The notes beneath the pieces were generated by a model. That model made no database searches, was not told where the DNA came from, and was given only the letters and a program-made list of their open reading frames with translations. Made by a program: the position numbers and the translations under genes. A stretch of 64,000 bases of DNA from Aquila chrysaetos chrysaetos (lineage: Eukaryota > Chordata > Aves > Accipitriformes > Accipitridae), in assembly GCF_900496995.4 (NCBI RefSeq), contig NC_044014.1:11682501-11746500 (forward strand). Reading direction: 5' to 3'. This document shows positions 1 through 17,793 of this stretch, piece by piece (the first letter of the stretch is position 1; every line of letters begins with the position of its first letter).

Positions 1-2036
<2,036 letters not shown>

Positions 2037-4318
2037 CTGTCACATAGAGAGAAGAGAAGCCAAAGTTAGTGTAAATATAAAACTTAACTTCCAGTTAAAT
2101 GTTGAATGTTTCTACAACTAGCCTATGCACAACTAACTCAGGTTAATGATTTGTCCTTCTCTTCAAATGTCAATGAAAAACCCAGTGCTAAAACAAAAAT
2201 ACTACACATATTGCTCAGAAGACCCACGGTGGTAGAAGAGCTATACTAATTACTATACATGAGGAAAAAAAAAATTACAATTCTTAAACATAACACTACC
2301 TTCAGTACTACATTTGAGTCACCACTTTACGTTTTAGCTAGTTCTTAGCATATGTCATCAACATGAATATTCTCTCTCCACTCCAAGCCCAATCAGTTAA
2401 TAAAGATCTGCTATAATTTTAAGTGCCTACCTCTTCAAACAAACCTGTACAGGCTTATTCTTTCAGCACAAAAGAGTCTCAATGCGATCTACAGTGAAAT
2501 CTAATACACTACTGTAACACAAACACTTCGCCTCGAGATCTCACTTCTGACCAGCTCTGAAGCACAGGTCTCTGCTTTTAATGTGGAGCAGAACCTTGTC
2601 ACCAATCTCACATGCTTTGAAGACGCAAACACGAGGATTTTTAAAATAAACCTATCAAAAAGTCAACTGAAAGCCCAGAAGAAATAATATATTATGCTTC
2701 AAGACAAGCAAAATTATGAAGGAATTTCTCATGAGGGTAGGATATAACATATCTTTAGACAGTATCTTGAATTTTCCCCCTCAATGACTACAATGCAGCC
2801 TAGTAAGTGAAAAGACGACTGAAACCTATAGAGCCCCATTTACATTTTTACAAAATCATCATGCATCTCATAGAAAGTAGCTTTGCTTCATGTTTCAATT
2901 CAAAACACATGACATGCTCTAGAACTTCACAATTCTGAATACTCTGGAGAGTTTTTTAAATGTTATCTTTGTGGAAGAAAATAAATGGTCAATCAATGGC
3001 AACAATAATTTCACATCTCCATATATAGTTCACCTTTTAGCCTTGAACCAACCTTCCTTTGTTATGCAGCATTCACTGATGAAGAAAGTTTGTATCTCAG
3101 AATTGTTTCCCCAGCCACCTGAGTTACATTAAAATACCCTTAAAACCTCCACAAGAGCTGTGTCACTGTCCTGGCATTCCATCTTCTGCACAAGTTCATA
3201 AAGCTCATAATCAAAACCAATTAAATAATATTTTGCATACTTAAGCCATCAGAAAGTACTAGAAATACAAACATTTTTTAGCAAAGCTCAAGTAACTATT
3301 TTTAATTACACAGTTATGCTACGTATGCTTGCCTTCAAGTATAAACATGTGCTTTGAGAACACAAAGGAGCACGCTTTGCTCAATATATTCGTTCACATT
3401 AAAAAAAAAAATGTAAAGAAATTCTATTTAAGGACAGTAAGAAGGGCAAGCCACTTTACCTCAGCTGCAAATCAAGCTGTTCAGTAACAAAGCTCAAAAG
3501 AGAACCTCCCCCAGGAGATGGCTTCCAGTCCTTTACCCTGATTAATTACTGCTCCAGTACCGCCAAGCATGTGCTACAAACCCCATAATATCAAAAACCC
3601 TACTGTCTCCAGTTACTGTGTTCTGGACAACTCTGTTGTAAAGGACCATGGCCGTTTGCTAGCAGCAGCAAGCAACAACAGCTTTTAAATTGGAAATTGT
3701 CTCCAATGCAGAGCTCTCTAAGGCAACATGAGCCAGTTCCTTACTGCATCCTTAAGATTTCCACCCAGCTTTTACACCATCCATTAACCAATCTATCCTC
3801 AGGATTACCAACCTCACTACATTATATTTTAAAACTTGTTCTCAGCACTGTATAATCTGCGTGCTTGTAGAACTCCAGCAATAGGAAACGTAATGACTCC
3901 AAATGCAAAAACACAGCTGACTAAAGGGTGGGAGCCTGAAATGCCTGACAACTTGTTTTCAGTATGAAAGGTAACACAAAGAATTGAGAACTAACACAGT
4001 TTCTAAATTCTGATAATACACAGAAAACTCAGCCATGCAGCAGTGCCAGACAGCTACTGCTCCACATCAAGCCCCTAAAGTGCAAAATACTCAAAGGGCT
4101 GCTGCTCTCATGAGCTTTCAGTTTAATCAAATTTAGGACCTGCCAAGAGATTTGTTTCATTTCTTATGTGCACTGCAGCTGAAGGAGGTTTTGAAAGAGC
4201 CTCAGAAAGGAAAGATGGCTGGAGATTAGTACTGCTGAAAGCAGCTTGGTAGTGCGAACACTCCAAATAATCTGCACCCATTTCACTGTCTTCGTTAGCA
4301 ATTACTTTAATTGCACCT

Positions 4319-4344
4319 AAAAAAAAAAAAAGGGGGGGGGGGGG
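4319..4344 (+). repeat. A13-G13 homopolymer junction
   Basis: Thirteen A residues (4319-4331) run directly into thirteen G residues (4332-4344). It lies in SHOC2 intron 1, so on the transcript it reads C13-T13, a pyrimidine tract. Confidence 0.95.
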
Positions 4345-6861
4345 CGATGTTCCCTGTTTCAGTATGCCAGTTTAACATTTCATTTTCTGGTAAGGAAAAA
4401 ATTTTTTTGCCTATACAAAAGGATAAAAATTCATATAATTTTCAAGTCATTCAGATCACCTGAAACATACAGAGAAAATTCAGAGCAATACAAAGGGTTG
4501 TGACCAGAGACTTCAACATCACCTCACAGTTAAAGATGTTAGGAGGCAGTCAACTTGCAGGCAAGCCACAGGCAGCCGTGGTTTTCTAACACATGGAAAC
4601 TGGAGCCAAGCTCGCAGCACAGCAGGCCTTCAAAATATACTCCCTGTTCAGAGTGACAAAAGGCTAACAGTTAAATGTGCTGCACCTATGTCATTTTTAT
4701 CTGTTTACTGAGGATTTTAATTACTGCCGGAGACTGCAAAATGTATTTAAAATAGTTTGAGAAGGTTTAGCCTCTTTCTTTCCAAATAAAGTAATTCTCT
4801 AATACCTAGAACAACTACAACTAGCACTTACAAGAAGAAAAAGCTTATGATGAAACCCTTACCAGATGAAACACAACAAAAGCCAATGCAGGGGGAATCA
4901 CATCAAAGAAAATGCCTTGACTGGAACAGCCTCACCCATCCAGAGTCTGAGACACCCCTGAGACACTGGCATCTCCCCCTTCTCGCTCACCAGGGCTGGG
5001 ATTACCAACAGCAGAAGGTCCCACCGCCCTGTAGAGTGGTGCTGCACAGCAGGTACCAGCCGGGTTTCACCCAGTTACTCCATGAAGCAGTAAACTCCTC
5101 TGCCACAAGGCAATTTTTGTGTCCTGGTGTTTCCCGTTACTCTTGACATCCCTGCAACCTGTCCTCCCCACTTTGCTTTATTCCATGGGGAGAAAGTCCC
5201 AGCAAGTACAAGAGCCAGGGCAAAACTGTAATTCAGGAGACAACCCTTTCTCTTCTTAAAATCCCCTCAGTCGCCACAGATCAACTTCCACAAGTGAAAG
5301 ACGTCCAAGCAAGAAGTCTTCCTAGCTAAATAATGCTGACTTATCCCCCAAATTGGCCAAATCTGTGAAAAAAACTCTTCTAGGCTGTCCTGTTAGTACA
5401 GTACAGTGTTCTTGTATCATAACGCAGAGGCAGCACAGGACCTAAACAACTATGTGAAACTCATCCTATGTCTAGTATTTTATAACTTTTAATGCTTGCC
5501 ATTGCAACCTATCTAAAATTATTTTTAACATATTTGCATGCAATATAAATGAGAATACATATTTGATGATGTATGCTTTCAGTCAGCAGGACTAAAATCT
5601 TGCCATTTCATACATTAATGACCAAGTTTTGAGACAGAACTCAACAGGGCAACTACACTCAGAACTCCTTAATCCTACCAACACATACACAAATGAAATG
5701 CTTAACTTCACATAAGCAGCTCTACAGAACTTTTGTTTCTACTGCAGATCATTCAAGCTGATGGGGTTACTCACATCAAGTTAAGCATGTATGTAAACTT
5801 TTGGAGGACATGGGCATAATTACATATACTACAGAGGAAGCTAAATATGTTTCAAAAGGTTATTCATATTTTTCAAGCCCTTTTGGTTAAAGGACAAGAG
5901 TCATCATCAATTCTGAACTACAGTCAAAGAAGCATTCATTGTATCTCAAAAGGAGAGCTTCTTTTAGAGATATTTTTAGCAAAAGGAAATTCAGTGAAAT
6001 TAGCCAGTTCTGCCAACTACTTCCATTTTCCAATGCTGTTCAAACTGACTTCCTGTCAATATTAATTGACATAAAAACATTTAACTATTATGTGCTGGAG
6101 AACTTGGAAAACTGAGTAAGACTCTTGCTTGGCACAGCATATGAAGGAAAATAAAACTTCTAGAGAAGTTAAGGAAAATAATCTGTTCCCTGTTCTGAAT
6201 ATTATTTTCTTAAAAGTAAAATATTTGTAAATAGCTATAAATAACCAGCATCAGAGTTTTGATTCACTCCTCCTGATGTCTGGTGAACATAATCCAGATG
6301 TACTTATTTTTTTCTGTCAACTGTAACTGACAAAACTTCAGAAACACAAACAACTTCAGCCTAAACTGTATCACCTTCCTTAGCTGCCTGAAAAACACAC
6401 CAACCTTGTATATTTTACTGATTTTTTTTTTTTTAATATGTACAAGTAATTGAAAAGATATTTCAGTTACCCTGAACAACAGAACCCAAAACTTTTATGC
6501 AATAGATGTTTTATAAAAAAATGTGGTAACATAGGAATAATCATGTCCACGATTCTAGGAATAATACTAAACTAATCATCTGCAACTTGGTAATATAAAT
6601 ACTGATGCTTCCTGGTCATTTTCTAATACAATATGAGGCTTGAAATAAGGGATTTCACCCCACTGCTATTCAAAGAAGGCTGTAAAAGACTTGTAAAGCA
6701 CATTCTCTCCTACCAACTACTGCAGAGCAACTTTACTACCTTAAAAGAAAAAAAAAAAAAAAAAAATCCACTGCCAATATTCCTTGACAGCTTAGTAAAC
6801 ACTTCCCCCCAATTACATCTTTTAATTTTGATTTTACATTAATAAACTCTCAAGCAGGCGA

Positions 6862-6888
6862 CTGGCACCAGGGCTGAACTGGTGCCAG
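6862..6888. repeat. Perfect 10-bp inverted repeat (hairpin)
   Basis: CTGGCACCAG at 6862-6871 and its exact reverse complement CTGGTGCCAG at 6879-6888 flank a 7-nt loop. The hairpin opens a locally GC-rich patch (about 6850-7040) in otherwise AT-rich intron. Its function is unknown. Confidence 0.9.
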
Positions 6889-9800
6889 GATGGCAGGGTG
6901 ACCAAACCCCAGGTGCAGGAGGAAGCCAGCCAGCAGGAACAGCCAAAGCTCACCTCACTGACGGCACCAAGTTCCCACTACAAGTATCACTGCTCCCACC
7001 CCAGAGCGGTGGGACCCTTCCAGAAGAGGCCATCCCCACATGAGTTACTGCCAGCAATCCCTCAGTTCTCAGAGGATGTGTTACATGTCTTGTGACTTGC
7101 AAGTATATGAAAGTTTCCTGTATGTTCACACAGCTGCTTTGAAGAAGAAATCATTACTTGAAATAAAATATTCTTCCACTGCTGAAATACTTCCCTCTCA
7201 AGTGATGAGGCCAACCAACAGCAGTCTTTTATGCCAAAGGAAAATCATCATGGCACATCATCTTACAAAATGTCACTTTACAACTTCAGTTAAATACTTA
7301 CTGGTTCCTGTTCTGTGTTTCAGTAGACAAAACAGGCACTTCAAATCATAAACATTTCTAATATTCTGAGCATGTGGTATCTAAGGCATCATTTTCACTA
7401 AAGCCTAATACAGTATACTCAAATAAAACAGAATTTTAATTCTTCTGTAATGTAGCAGGAAACCTATAGGCCTGCATTTGAAAAGAAAATTCTTTACTAT
7501 GCGTATAATTTTGTATCATGGAATAGGAATGATTTTTCTCTTCGTTCTGTGTTTGTACTAAACTTAACCCAAAGGGCACACACCGTGCCTAGGGCTTTTC
7601 AACCCAAATAACAGAATATGATCATTCCGAGTATTAAACACGTTGAAGAAAAAAGGAATCAGCTCATACTTGACGCTCCAGAGTAAGAAGGCAATGATTC
7701 CACTACATAATAAAAAAGAAAAAGTTTTGAGATCACAATTCTGATCTAGGAAATTCTGATTAGTCAGACATAAGTAGCTTTTAACAACAAGGCAGAGTTC
7801 AAATGCTATCTAGTAATTGCAGCAACACCTGTTCACAAACAAACAACAAACTGAAAAAAAACCTACCTTCTTAGAAGTATTTACCTTTTGCTTAGAATAG
7901 CATGGGATATATCAAAAACATTTCCTATTCCAGTACACCACAAACATGATCACATCAATAAGCAATGGATGAAATTTAAAGTTTAGCCCAAGCAGCTACA
8001 ATGACTTTTCCATTCTCAATACCACATATGCAAAAAAAAGATGGTTACTACTTTCATTTCAAAACCCAAATAGCTTAAGCCAACGAGTCACTTGCAAACA
8101 AAGCACATTCTCTCCTACAATTTACTAGCTTCAAACATCTGACCTACAGAGTTTTCATCTGCGTAAGTGCATTTGAGCTTCTGCCGCTGCAGCCACCACA
8201 GACCAGCTGGGAGCAAACTGCTGAATCAGTCACCAGGCGGTTGCACAGCTCCTCTAAACACAAAACCTCATTCAGAGGTATGGAGACAGCACGGGAACAA
8301 CCAGCCATCGCACCGCCATAGATCAAAAATGCCACCTAATCTATTTGGACAAAAGTAGTGCTCCTGAAATATGCCAGCTAGACACTTTCTCTTCTTTGGG
8401 AAGAAAACTCCTTTATTTCAGCATACAGGATGGACGATGGCAGCAGCATAATACTGTAATGGTTCTTAGTGCCAGCTGTGATGGCTGGCTTGTTCAACAG
8501 AGAAGGCTGACCATTAAATTCATCTCAGTCCTGTAAATGAACGGCCAGCAGATGGTACATAGTTTACAGACTACCAATCTAGCCTGATTTCAATATAGCT
8601 GGATGTGACCCCACTTTCCCCCCTAATCCGCTGTCACACTGAGAGAGCAGCTTCTTGCCTCCCTGCATCCACAGCCTGAGCCCGTGGAGCTGGGTAAGTG
8701 AGGAGGCCTGGACCCTGACAGCCCACTAAGCCCTTTAGGATATCTTCATCTGCCAAAGGACTGCAGCCAAGACGATTCCCTGCCTGCTTGCTGCTTCCAC
8801 GGCTGCAGAACAGCTGAGCATAACCCAATCTCGCATTCGAGCAAAATGTGGAGGTCGAGGGAACGACTGAACAAACATCAGACCAAGGGGGCAACAACTA
8901 GACCGTTTTTGAAGGCTTGCTTACACTTTACTTGTGGTTTCTTAAATCTGCAGACACATCTGTAACTGTAGGCACCTAATTACAAATCTACGTGCAATTA
9001 AAGCTGAAGTTACTATAAACAAGCAAATCAGTTTCAAGAGGTGTTTGGAGGTTCATCACTTTGTGCTTGCAGAACCAGGCATATCTCCCTGGACATCCCA
9101 TCCCGGCTTCCGACACAACCGTGCCCTTCCACGGCAAACGCACAGGCACGCGGATGTTACTGCCAGTTTCAAAGCTTTCACATCCATCCCTTCATTCACT
9201 GGTCACCAGATTTGTTGCTCTCTGGAAGTACTTCATTGCACTAAATGCCAGGTCACATACCAAAGTCCAGATCAATCATGACAAAAAGGCTCCACGCTAG
9301 CAGACAGAAAGTCACCTACGCCTTAAGTTCCTAGGGGGTAGAAATAATCTTTTGTGCCCTGCCTTTGAACTCATCTAGCAAGTACAAAAATATACATACT
9401 GTGATTCATTCTATGCACTCCAACATTATTTTTCTGAAGCATTTTCTCTTTTTCTCCTTTACAGGAAAAAAACCCACTAGTTTTTGGCCAAGTTATAAAA
9501 TACCGTTTCATGTTTTTGTAGAAATAGACCCTAAGAGCAAGTACAAAGAATTGTGCTAACTCCATGCGGCAGCTTATTTTAATATGTAAAAAGATACTTT
9601 CTGCATGTGTGGCCCCCCAGCATGTACCTTTTGGGCTGCATGTCTCTGTTTCCACGGTAACTTGTATCGGCAGGCTGTGTAATCCTGCATAATACATGAA
9701 ATTTGAAAATGGTAACTTGCTAGATGAAACAAATTTCCCGGTCTTAGTAAAGGTTCTAATAACTACATATGCCTAAAAAAAGGTTATTCTAAATGGACAT

Positions 9801-12800
9801 ACTACTCTAAGAAAATCCAGTTCTCATTTTTGTGACTATACAAATTCTGCGTCTATAGTGGCATACAACCTTCCATAAAAGCAAGTGCTCCCAATCTACC
9901 CAGTACCCTCCTCTGAATAAAGATTACCCTGCTGTAGCAAAAACTTCACTATTACCACTACACAGCACCCAGGCGCTACCATTCAGATCCCCCAACAGTT
10001 CCTATAAACAAAGGAAGCAGCCTGCCACACACAGCTTTGTTACAAATTTGATAGCAAATGGCATTGGTCTCACCAAAGGTGATGATGCAAACTTTATACC
10101 AGCATCAAGTATTTTTCTTTCATTCATCATTTCCTCTGAGCAATAAAAACAACATTTCAAAACAAAACCAACCGAACAGGAGACAAAACAAGACTGATGG
10201 GCAGGAGAGAAAGTAAACACACAACGATATTATCAACAACTTAAGTTATGTTGATCCTACAGAAATTGGGACAAACCACATGCTAAATCCCATCTCAGCT
10301 AAATAAAAGATTGCTCTATTACTGTCTAGGGTAGCATCCTACCCTGGCTCCTATCAGCAACACAGAATTATCTAGCAAAAAAGCAAAAAAATTGTTTATT
10401 GTAGCATTTTTTCGTGTTTCTTTGCCTCTGAATTTGTTGCAGTAAGTTTGCTCATCTTCTTCAACATGCTTTTATATAATAATTATGACTGTTTCACAAA
10501 GTTCAGTGCTGGATGACTCTCAGTCCCTTGAATTTTCTGACCATAATTAGTGACTGTGTAAGTCACAAGATCCCTTTGCAGAGGGTTACTATGCTAGGAA
10601 AAAAGCCTATCTAAAAACTAGCTTAAAATGCGCTTTTAACACAATTCTGAACATGAAGAGGAGTGATGACTCTTTACCTTCTATGTTCTAGCAGACAAAG
10701 CCACAATAACTACATATGGCAGCTCGGCACTGCACAATATCTGGACCCTGTTCAATTTTTTTCTAGCTAAGATTATATGCAGTTCTTGATCTTCAGCTAA
10801 GATGAAAAAAGCTTGGATGTATTTGTTTTATTGAACACCTAGTTTAAATATAACTAATGTATAGAAAAGGATATATGTAATAACATTTACTTTCCAACTA
10901 ACATACATGAGCTTGGAAGACGTACAAGTGTCTGGTAAAGTCCAAAAAAATACATATTTACCCACAAGTTTCCAATTATAAATCTCCTCACTTTTAGACA
11001 TCGTTAACATATTTTGCATCTGACCTGCTCTCAGAAAATAAATATCTCCTTGAACAGAACAGCATTCTTCACATAGAAAAGATAACAACCGTAATCGGAA
11101 TCAAATTTACTCCAATTTAAGTGTACATTTCCACTTCATTACAACTAAATTAAATAAAAAGAAAATTTATTTGAAAACTGCACAATGATCAGCTAGAGTT
11201 GTTTTCTTCAGGATGGCATATTTTTCCAAAAGTTTACATCATATATTTAAGTATTACAAGAAACCAAAACAAATTTAGAATATTCTGAATGAAAAATCAA
11301 AAAGATCTACACATCTTCCCCCATTACTGCTTAACCAATGTTTTTCCAGTGAGTTTTTTTGTTTGGTTTTGTAATCTGAGCCTTTCAGATAAATGCATTT
11401 TACCTGGTGAAAGCAAACTGATTCTGGCCAAGTTAGTATATAGATAGAACAAGAGTACAAAGAAACTGTTACGTTTCAAATGACTGGATGTAAGTTAAAA
11501 TACTCTCATCTCTTTTCTTCCCTGCAAACACATGCCTAAACGTGATGTGATGGACCACTTCTGCCCTCCGAGTATTCTTATTCAGACGCAAGAACTACGA
11601 ACTGCCAAAGAGAAATGGTATTTTTCCTGTAGTATGTGTGTCCGCTCCAGCTAGATTCTCATTATTTACTGCTACATTTCTAAGGTTAATTGCATACTGC
11701 CTACCCAGATTCTCCCTGCAGTTCCAACTCAATTTTGCATTATTCCCTCCCTGTCCTTACCCTCTTGTGCTGCATTACTGCACATGGTTAAACAGCTTCC
11801 ATGTTCCAATGGACAGACCACTGTCCTGCACTGCTGCTTGAAATGATGCTCAACCACAGCTGGAGAAGCCAAAGCAACTTAGAAATACCTTGGGGAACTT
11901 TGTAAATTAATGGCACCATAGAAACGTAGGCTCATTATACACCCTGATACGGTGATGAAGAATAAAATTGCTCCCAAGCCTTTTTCAAAGCTTTCAACTG
12001 TTTTCCCCCATGAGCAAAACAGAATTACACATAATGACAGAAAGCAGTGAAATACTATTTAAGCAAATAGATGCATATTATAGGTGATTCAGGTAGCCCT
12101 GTATACAGCTATATACAGCCAATGCTCTGTGGCAAAGGCTTCTTCAATCATGTTGAATTTCTTTAGACTTCACTCCTCAAAGCTGATGTTTACCAGGAGC
12201 TGCCTGCAAGCCTTTGGGCTTTTTTGGGTTGTTTAAGGGTTGGGGAGGGTGCCCTGAGGGGACATGAGAACAGAGGGAAAAGGTACAATAATTTATTTGG
12301 TTCAGCTGTTTATAAGACTGACAGCTGGTAAAAGCACGTTGCTTTGTTCATGTCGAAGGTAATCTTAACACTGATTTCATAACAACTATGACATTTTTGG
12401 TTTAGATTAGGGACTTGGAAATCTATTAAGATGTCTGGTGCCACAGTGAATTTCACCACATATTCACTCCTGGCCACTCTGAAACCTCTAATAAGAAAAC
12501 TGCGAGGAATTCCTCCAGCAACAAAGAGCTGAGTATTTCATAAACCCTGTGCCTGTTTCACCTCCTCGACTCCTACACGCCAACTTCTTTTGATATAAGG
12601 CATTCCCACAGAGCAAGTCAAATGCACAGTGGCTGAACAGGCCTTTCCTATCCCGCTAAGACACCCTCCTACAGTCCTCCCCACCTTCCGTGGGGTCACA
12701 GTGGCCATGCAGAGGAGAAAAGCTCCTGCCGGGAGCACAGGCAAGCTCAGGAATACGGGGAAGGGAGAAACAGGCAGGAGCTGGAACAAGAACGGGGACG

Positions 12801-15800
12801 GGAGGCCAGTGGGCATGGGTGGCGGGCAAGAAGCAGCTGCTAAGAAACTCCACGTAAGAAAATATCACAGATATAAAAATACTGAGACAGTAATCAGTCA
12901 ACAAAACACCACTCCTGCTCCTACACACTGCATGGAGAAGGGGTTTTAAGGAAGGCAGAAGTATGTAGCAATTGGAGATGTATTAAACACATTCTGGTCA
13001 CCTAAAGCACTAGAAGCCATCTCATTCACACCTGTCTAATTTTGACTGCTTTGTATTGCAAACTCAATTTTCATAACTTCTTGGAGTATTTTTATTTAGT
13101 TTTTACATGGGTTTTTTCCCCCCAATCAACATTTAATGCATTAGCATTACAAAAAAACCAAGAATGGTAACATTTGAATTTCTTGCAAGTTCATCCACAT
13201 TCTTAAAGATTCCAGTGATGATCCCAGAGATTTCTTTCCCAGGATAGAAAACTGAAACAATCACGGAAGAGAAAGCAAGCTCTGTTCACCTTCCTATGAA
13301 GAACCACGTAAAGTCCAGATCTGCCATGAACACTCCTCATGCTCACTCCTGCTGTCGAGGTGCCTTACCCACACAACACCGTAAGCCCCAGCCTGACACC
13401 CAAAAGACTCCAAATGGCACTGAATATTATTCTGCTCATAACTAGGAGCCTGATTAAAAGATTATTTCACATATACTAACAATTCTGGAAAATGCATGAT
13501 AAATTGGGTATCTTCACAGGAACAAGATGTTTTCCTTCAAAAGAAAAAAAAGAAAAAAGAAAACCACTATGATCCCTTCCAAGCAGATTCTTCAAAATCT
13601 GTTCAGATGAGGCATCCTTTTTTTTTTTCCCTAAAAAATCAAAAGGTCTTCAATGACATTTTTACTGGAAATAGTGAAAAACATGATTTTTCCTTGCCAA
13701 AAATCAACTGGATGATATACTCTTTAGCACGCTTGAAAGGCTTGTGTATTGTAAAAGTAGAAAGTAGCAGCAATGTTAATCTGAAAGAAGTCATGGAAAA
13801 AATTTAGACACGCAAACCGAATTAAACAACACTGTACAAATACGATGCAATAATAAGCCTTTTACCTCACCACTTCCTAATAAATTAAATAAGATAATGG
13901 AAATCTCAAAAACAATGAAAAAGCAGGATAGCTTAGAGCTACATGAAAGTTCATACCACTACCCTAGCAAAATAAAGAAAATAGAATTGTAGTGTATACC
14001 AATTTCTAATGAATGACATTCTTGCACCTTATTGCCCCTTTTAGACAAAAAACAGATGTCATTTCTAAATGTCTAAGTAATTTGGCAAGGAATCATCTGA
14101 TCTGTTTGTGAACATTTAATAGTTATAATACAAATGACTAAGAAAAATGCAACCTTTACACTGGCTCAGGCACAACATAGTGCCTCAGCAGACCTGCTGG
14201 TCTCCACATACTTGTGCCTTGCAAAATCTGTGTGTATTAAATAAATGGACCAGAGGATTGCACTAGATGGTGTGAGCTGAGAACAGGTAATTCACTGCAT
14301 TCAGATTGCCCACATCTGCTCCTCTCTGAGCTGCACAGAGGCAAGGGCTGCTCTCAGCTCCTTGCAGAGCGTCCCTGTACCATACCCGACCTCCGCTGCA
14401 CAGCTCACCAAAGTGATGGAGTCTGGATTTTTGCTTTGATACGCAGGGCAGGAGATGGGTGTTTCAACCACGTAGGTGACATTCACATGAGTAGTACAGG
14501 TTGAAGTAATCCAGATTAAAAAAGAATTAGCCCTTTCAAAACAAGTGTAATCCAAAAAGTATTAGACATATGCAGAAAGCACTCAGAAAAGGTATACAGA
14601 CTCATGAACCAACTAGAAGGATTGAACAAATTTTAGTATGACAACATGCTCCAGAACAATATGTTCAAAATCAGGGTACTATATTTATATACAAACAGTA
14701 TGAGGATACAAGGAGAATATCTGAGGAAGTGAGAAAAGAGCTCCTGAACAGAAGGAAAAAGAAGAAACCGAAACACTGGAGAGGTACCTGGACCTCTAAA
14801 AATAAGTAAATAAAAATTAGGTTAACAAGGAAGTTGATTAATTAATTTTAACAAATACTTGCTTCCTATTTGTTCCTTTTTTACTCAAACATTCTCAAAA
14901 TAGTGGGAAGGGAAGAAAATCACAGAATGACACTTCCAATGAAAACAGAAAGGATCATAAAGAGAACAGGTACAGGTAAAAAAGAGATGACAACCACCAG
15001 CATTTACCTGAAGTGAGACAGGAATACTGGGTACAGACTGCAAGGAACTATAAATATGACAACATATAGGAATAACGACCAAAGAGCGGTAGCAGACAGA
15101 CAGGCAGGACAGCAGAACTAGAGAAGACATGGGGAGTAGGACCTGAACTGGTGTGTCCCCTGCAACGGGGCATGGCCAATGCCGCCTTCTCAGCATATGC
15201 TCCCTTTGCAGCAAGGCGCAACATGCCAGTGCTGTATTCCTCCATCCTGTCCCAAGCCTTTCTCCATCCCTCCCTTTGCTGCAAGGCAAGAAACAGACAA
15301 ATTACACCTTTATTCCTATGCAGGGCTGAAGGTTTAGCATGTGTCTGATGAAACCTTCTCCTCCCTACCAGCCTCCAGCGCCTGTGATTCTTGGACATAA
15401 GGTTGTACAAACAAGGGCAGCTTCTCTCCCCCCCCCAGTTCCTCCTTCCTCCCCTTCTCCCATTCTCTTACAATAATTCTTCAAACAGAAGGTAGAAAAG
15501 AAGTTGCAATCTGAAGAGCTGAATGTCGCTTGTCTGTATCACACAAACTCCTACCAAACCAAAAGCTTCATAATTCTTCCATGGACAGCAACATAACTGG
15601 TCTGACAATTGTCAGTATTGGCTTAGTATTAAAGTATAATGAAATGCTATAAACATATGTTTTAAATTTCTTTTTTTAAAAATGAAGATAGACATAAAAT
15701 AACTTTATATTAAATCAGCATCCTATGGGGATCACATTCAGACATGATGCAAACAAGGAAATTTTAATTTAAAATTATTCTTGCTTGCTAAGGCTAAATT

Positions 15801-17178
15801 TGATCTGTGGTTGTGAGGACTACCAGTTGGAAGCATGACTGAGAGAAAGAGGTTTTAATCACGGCCTCTGTTGTTTGACACATTGTGCGCTGTCCTCTAA
15901 CTCCTAAATTCCTCATGTCAGATCTGTGCAGATGATACTATTTCACTGCTCACTTCTCTCACGACCAACCTCTAGCTTATGTTACAAAGCAAATAACATT
16001 ACCACTAAATCCAGGCCAGATGATCCCTGCCATAGTCAGGCTCATTACTGCAGGCTACATTCAGCATACTTGATCTTATGCAGTACCACCTCTTTCGTAC
16101 TTCTAGCATTTATTAATAAACTATCATTTTAATTCAAGAGCTCTTCATCTCTCCCCAGAAAAATGTGATAGCTTCAAGGGATGCTTGTCTGGGTCCACTT
16201 CCTCGCTTATATTTACAATCACACCATAATTCTGTAGGTACGTGGTAGAAAATTGCCTATCCCCTCCATCCTTTGGCCATGGTACTAGTATGTCTAGATG
16301 AGGCTACAAAGCATCATCTAAGAAAAAGTTCAGTGCTTGAAGTATTTGTTGCCCAAACAGCCCTTCTACCCCTCCTTCAGAAAAAGGAAGCAAATCATTG
16401 CCCTGTAAGGCACTTCTAGCCTGCAGACTGCTACCAAGCTATGCTGCCCTGCATGCTCCAACATAACATTCATGCTTGCATATACAATATATGAAGCTGC
16501 TAATAAAGATACAAAAGCTTGAAGGTTAAATAGAAACAAAAATCTCTAGAATGCAACAGAACTTACTGACATTCACCACTTAGTAGATGATATTTTTCCA
16601 TGGAAAGCAAGACAAAGACATGCAAGATATCCATAAAAATAACTTCAGCAGAAATGAAACCAAAAAACTCTGTTTTAAAACTAAACTTAAAAGGCTTGGG
16701 GTTTTGTTTAAGAACAAGCCTTACAGAGTTCATGTGACCATAAATCAGACTTTGGATATCTGCACATGGCACCACAAATGCAGTATTTTCAATGTCTGGG
16801 AGACACCAGAAAAAGCAAGAAGGAAATGGCCGTTTCACACTCCACTCTACATTAGACCAGCAAAAAGAAAACGTAGCATCTATGAAAAAGAAAAACATCA
16901 GTCAATCAGAGTTTGACTTTTCTCTGAATTTTGGATTCAGTTATCAACCATCAGCAACCAATTTAAATACCACTACAAATCCAGTATACTGTAAAATTGG
17001 AACTGTTACAGACCCCTAGGGCAAAGGAAGGTCCCTACAGGTTGCACCTATTTGGGCTTCCCCTCTGGGATCAGAAATAATTGCAAACAGTAATTGCATT
17101 TGATAGCTATTTTTGGGATCTGTGTTCATACACCAATAAACAGTTCCCCAAAGACAGGCACAGAACTAGGGAGCAACT

Positions 17179-17224
17179 AAAAAAAAAAAAACAAACAAAC
17201 AAACAAACAAAACAAAAAAAAAAG
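17179..17224 (+). repeat. Poly(A) / (AAAC)n simple repeat
   Basis: A run of A residues is followed by several AAAC units and more A residues. It resembles a decayed A-rich tail, but I see no retroelement body upstream, so I call it a simple repeat. Confidence 0.9.
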
Positions 17225-17793
17225 GCAACTCAATCAAGCAGTGAAATTAATTATTCTTCAACAAAATCATTACTTAGTGTAGTGCTAAAGTAAAACAAGA
17301 ACGTAAAATTTTACTATTTCAGCTAAGTGACACAGTGCTTTTCTTTTATCTTTTACGAGAAGATTCAAAAAGTTGCACATGTCCTTACACTCAAAAAGCA
17401 AGCATGAAGCCAACAGAGGACACCTGAATCTTTCCACTAAAGAAACAACAGTAGGAAGACCAGCTGTTCACTGTAGGTATCTCAAGAAGAACATTAAAGT
17501 TTGAGACTACTGAAAGAAAATACAATCATGGTCGGTTAAGTGGGGGTTTCTGAGCCATTAAAATCTGTGCTTTCACTGAAATTTAACTATTAAAATCCTA
17601 GCAACTAAAATGTCTTCTCAGGAGAATTAACACAAACACTTTAACAAGAAGTAGAAGCTACAGCCATACTCCAGCATCAACACAGCATCTCCTTGATTTT
17701 CCTTTTAAATAGTTTTTCAAACACTGAATCAACAGAATACTGCTTAGCTTAAGGGATACATCAAGCCCAAAGAAAGTAACTTCCCTAAACACT

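Noticed and set aside
4847-5146. ATG-started 99-codon plus-strand frame in SHOC2 intron 1
   Set aside because: No domain, no promoter or splice context. Length is within chance expectation for a locally GC-richer patch.
15203-15290. Approximate direct repeat CCCTTTGCAGCAAGGC / CCCTTTGCTGCAAGGC
   Set aside because: Short, imperfect and without other supporting structure; probably chance or a minor local duplication.
17179-17224. A-rich tail suggesting a retroposon insertion
   Set aside because: No element body or target-site duplication is visible, so it is treated as a simple repeat.
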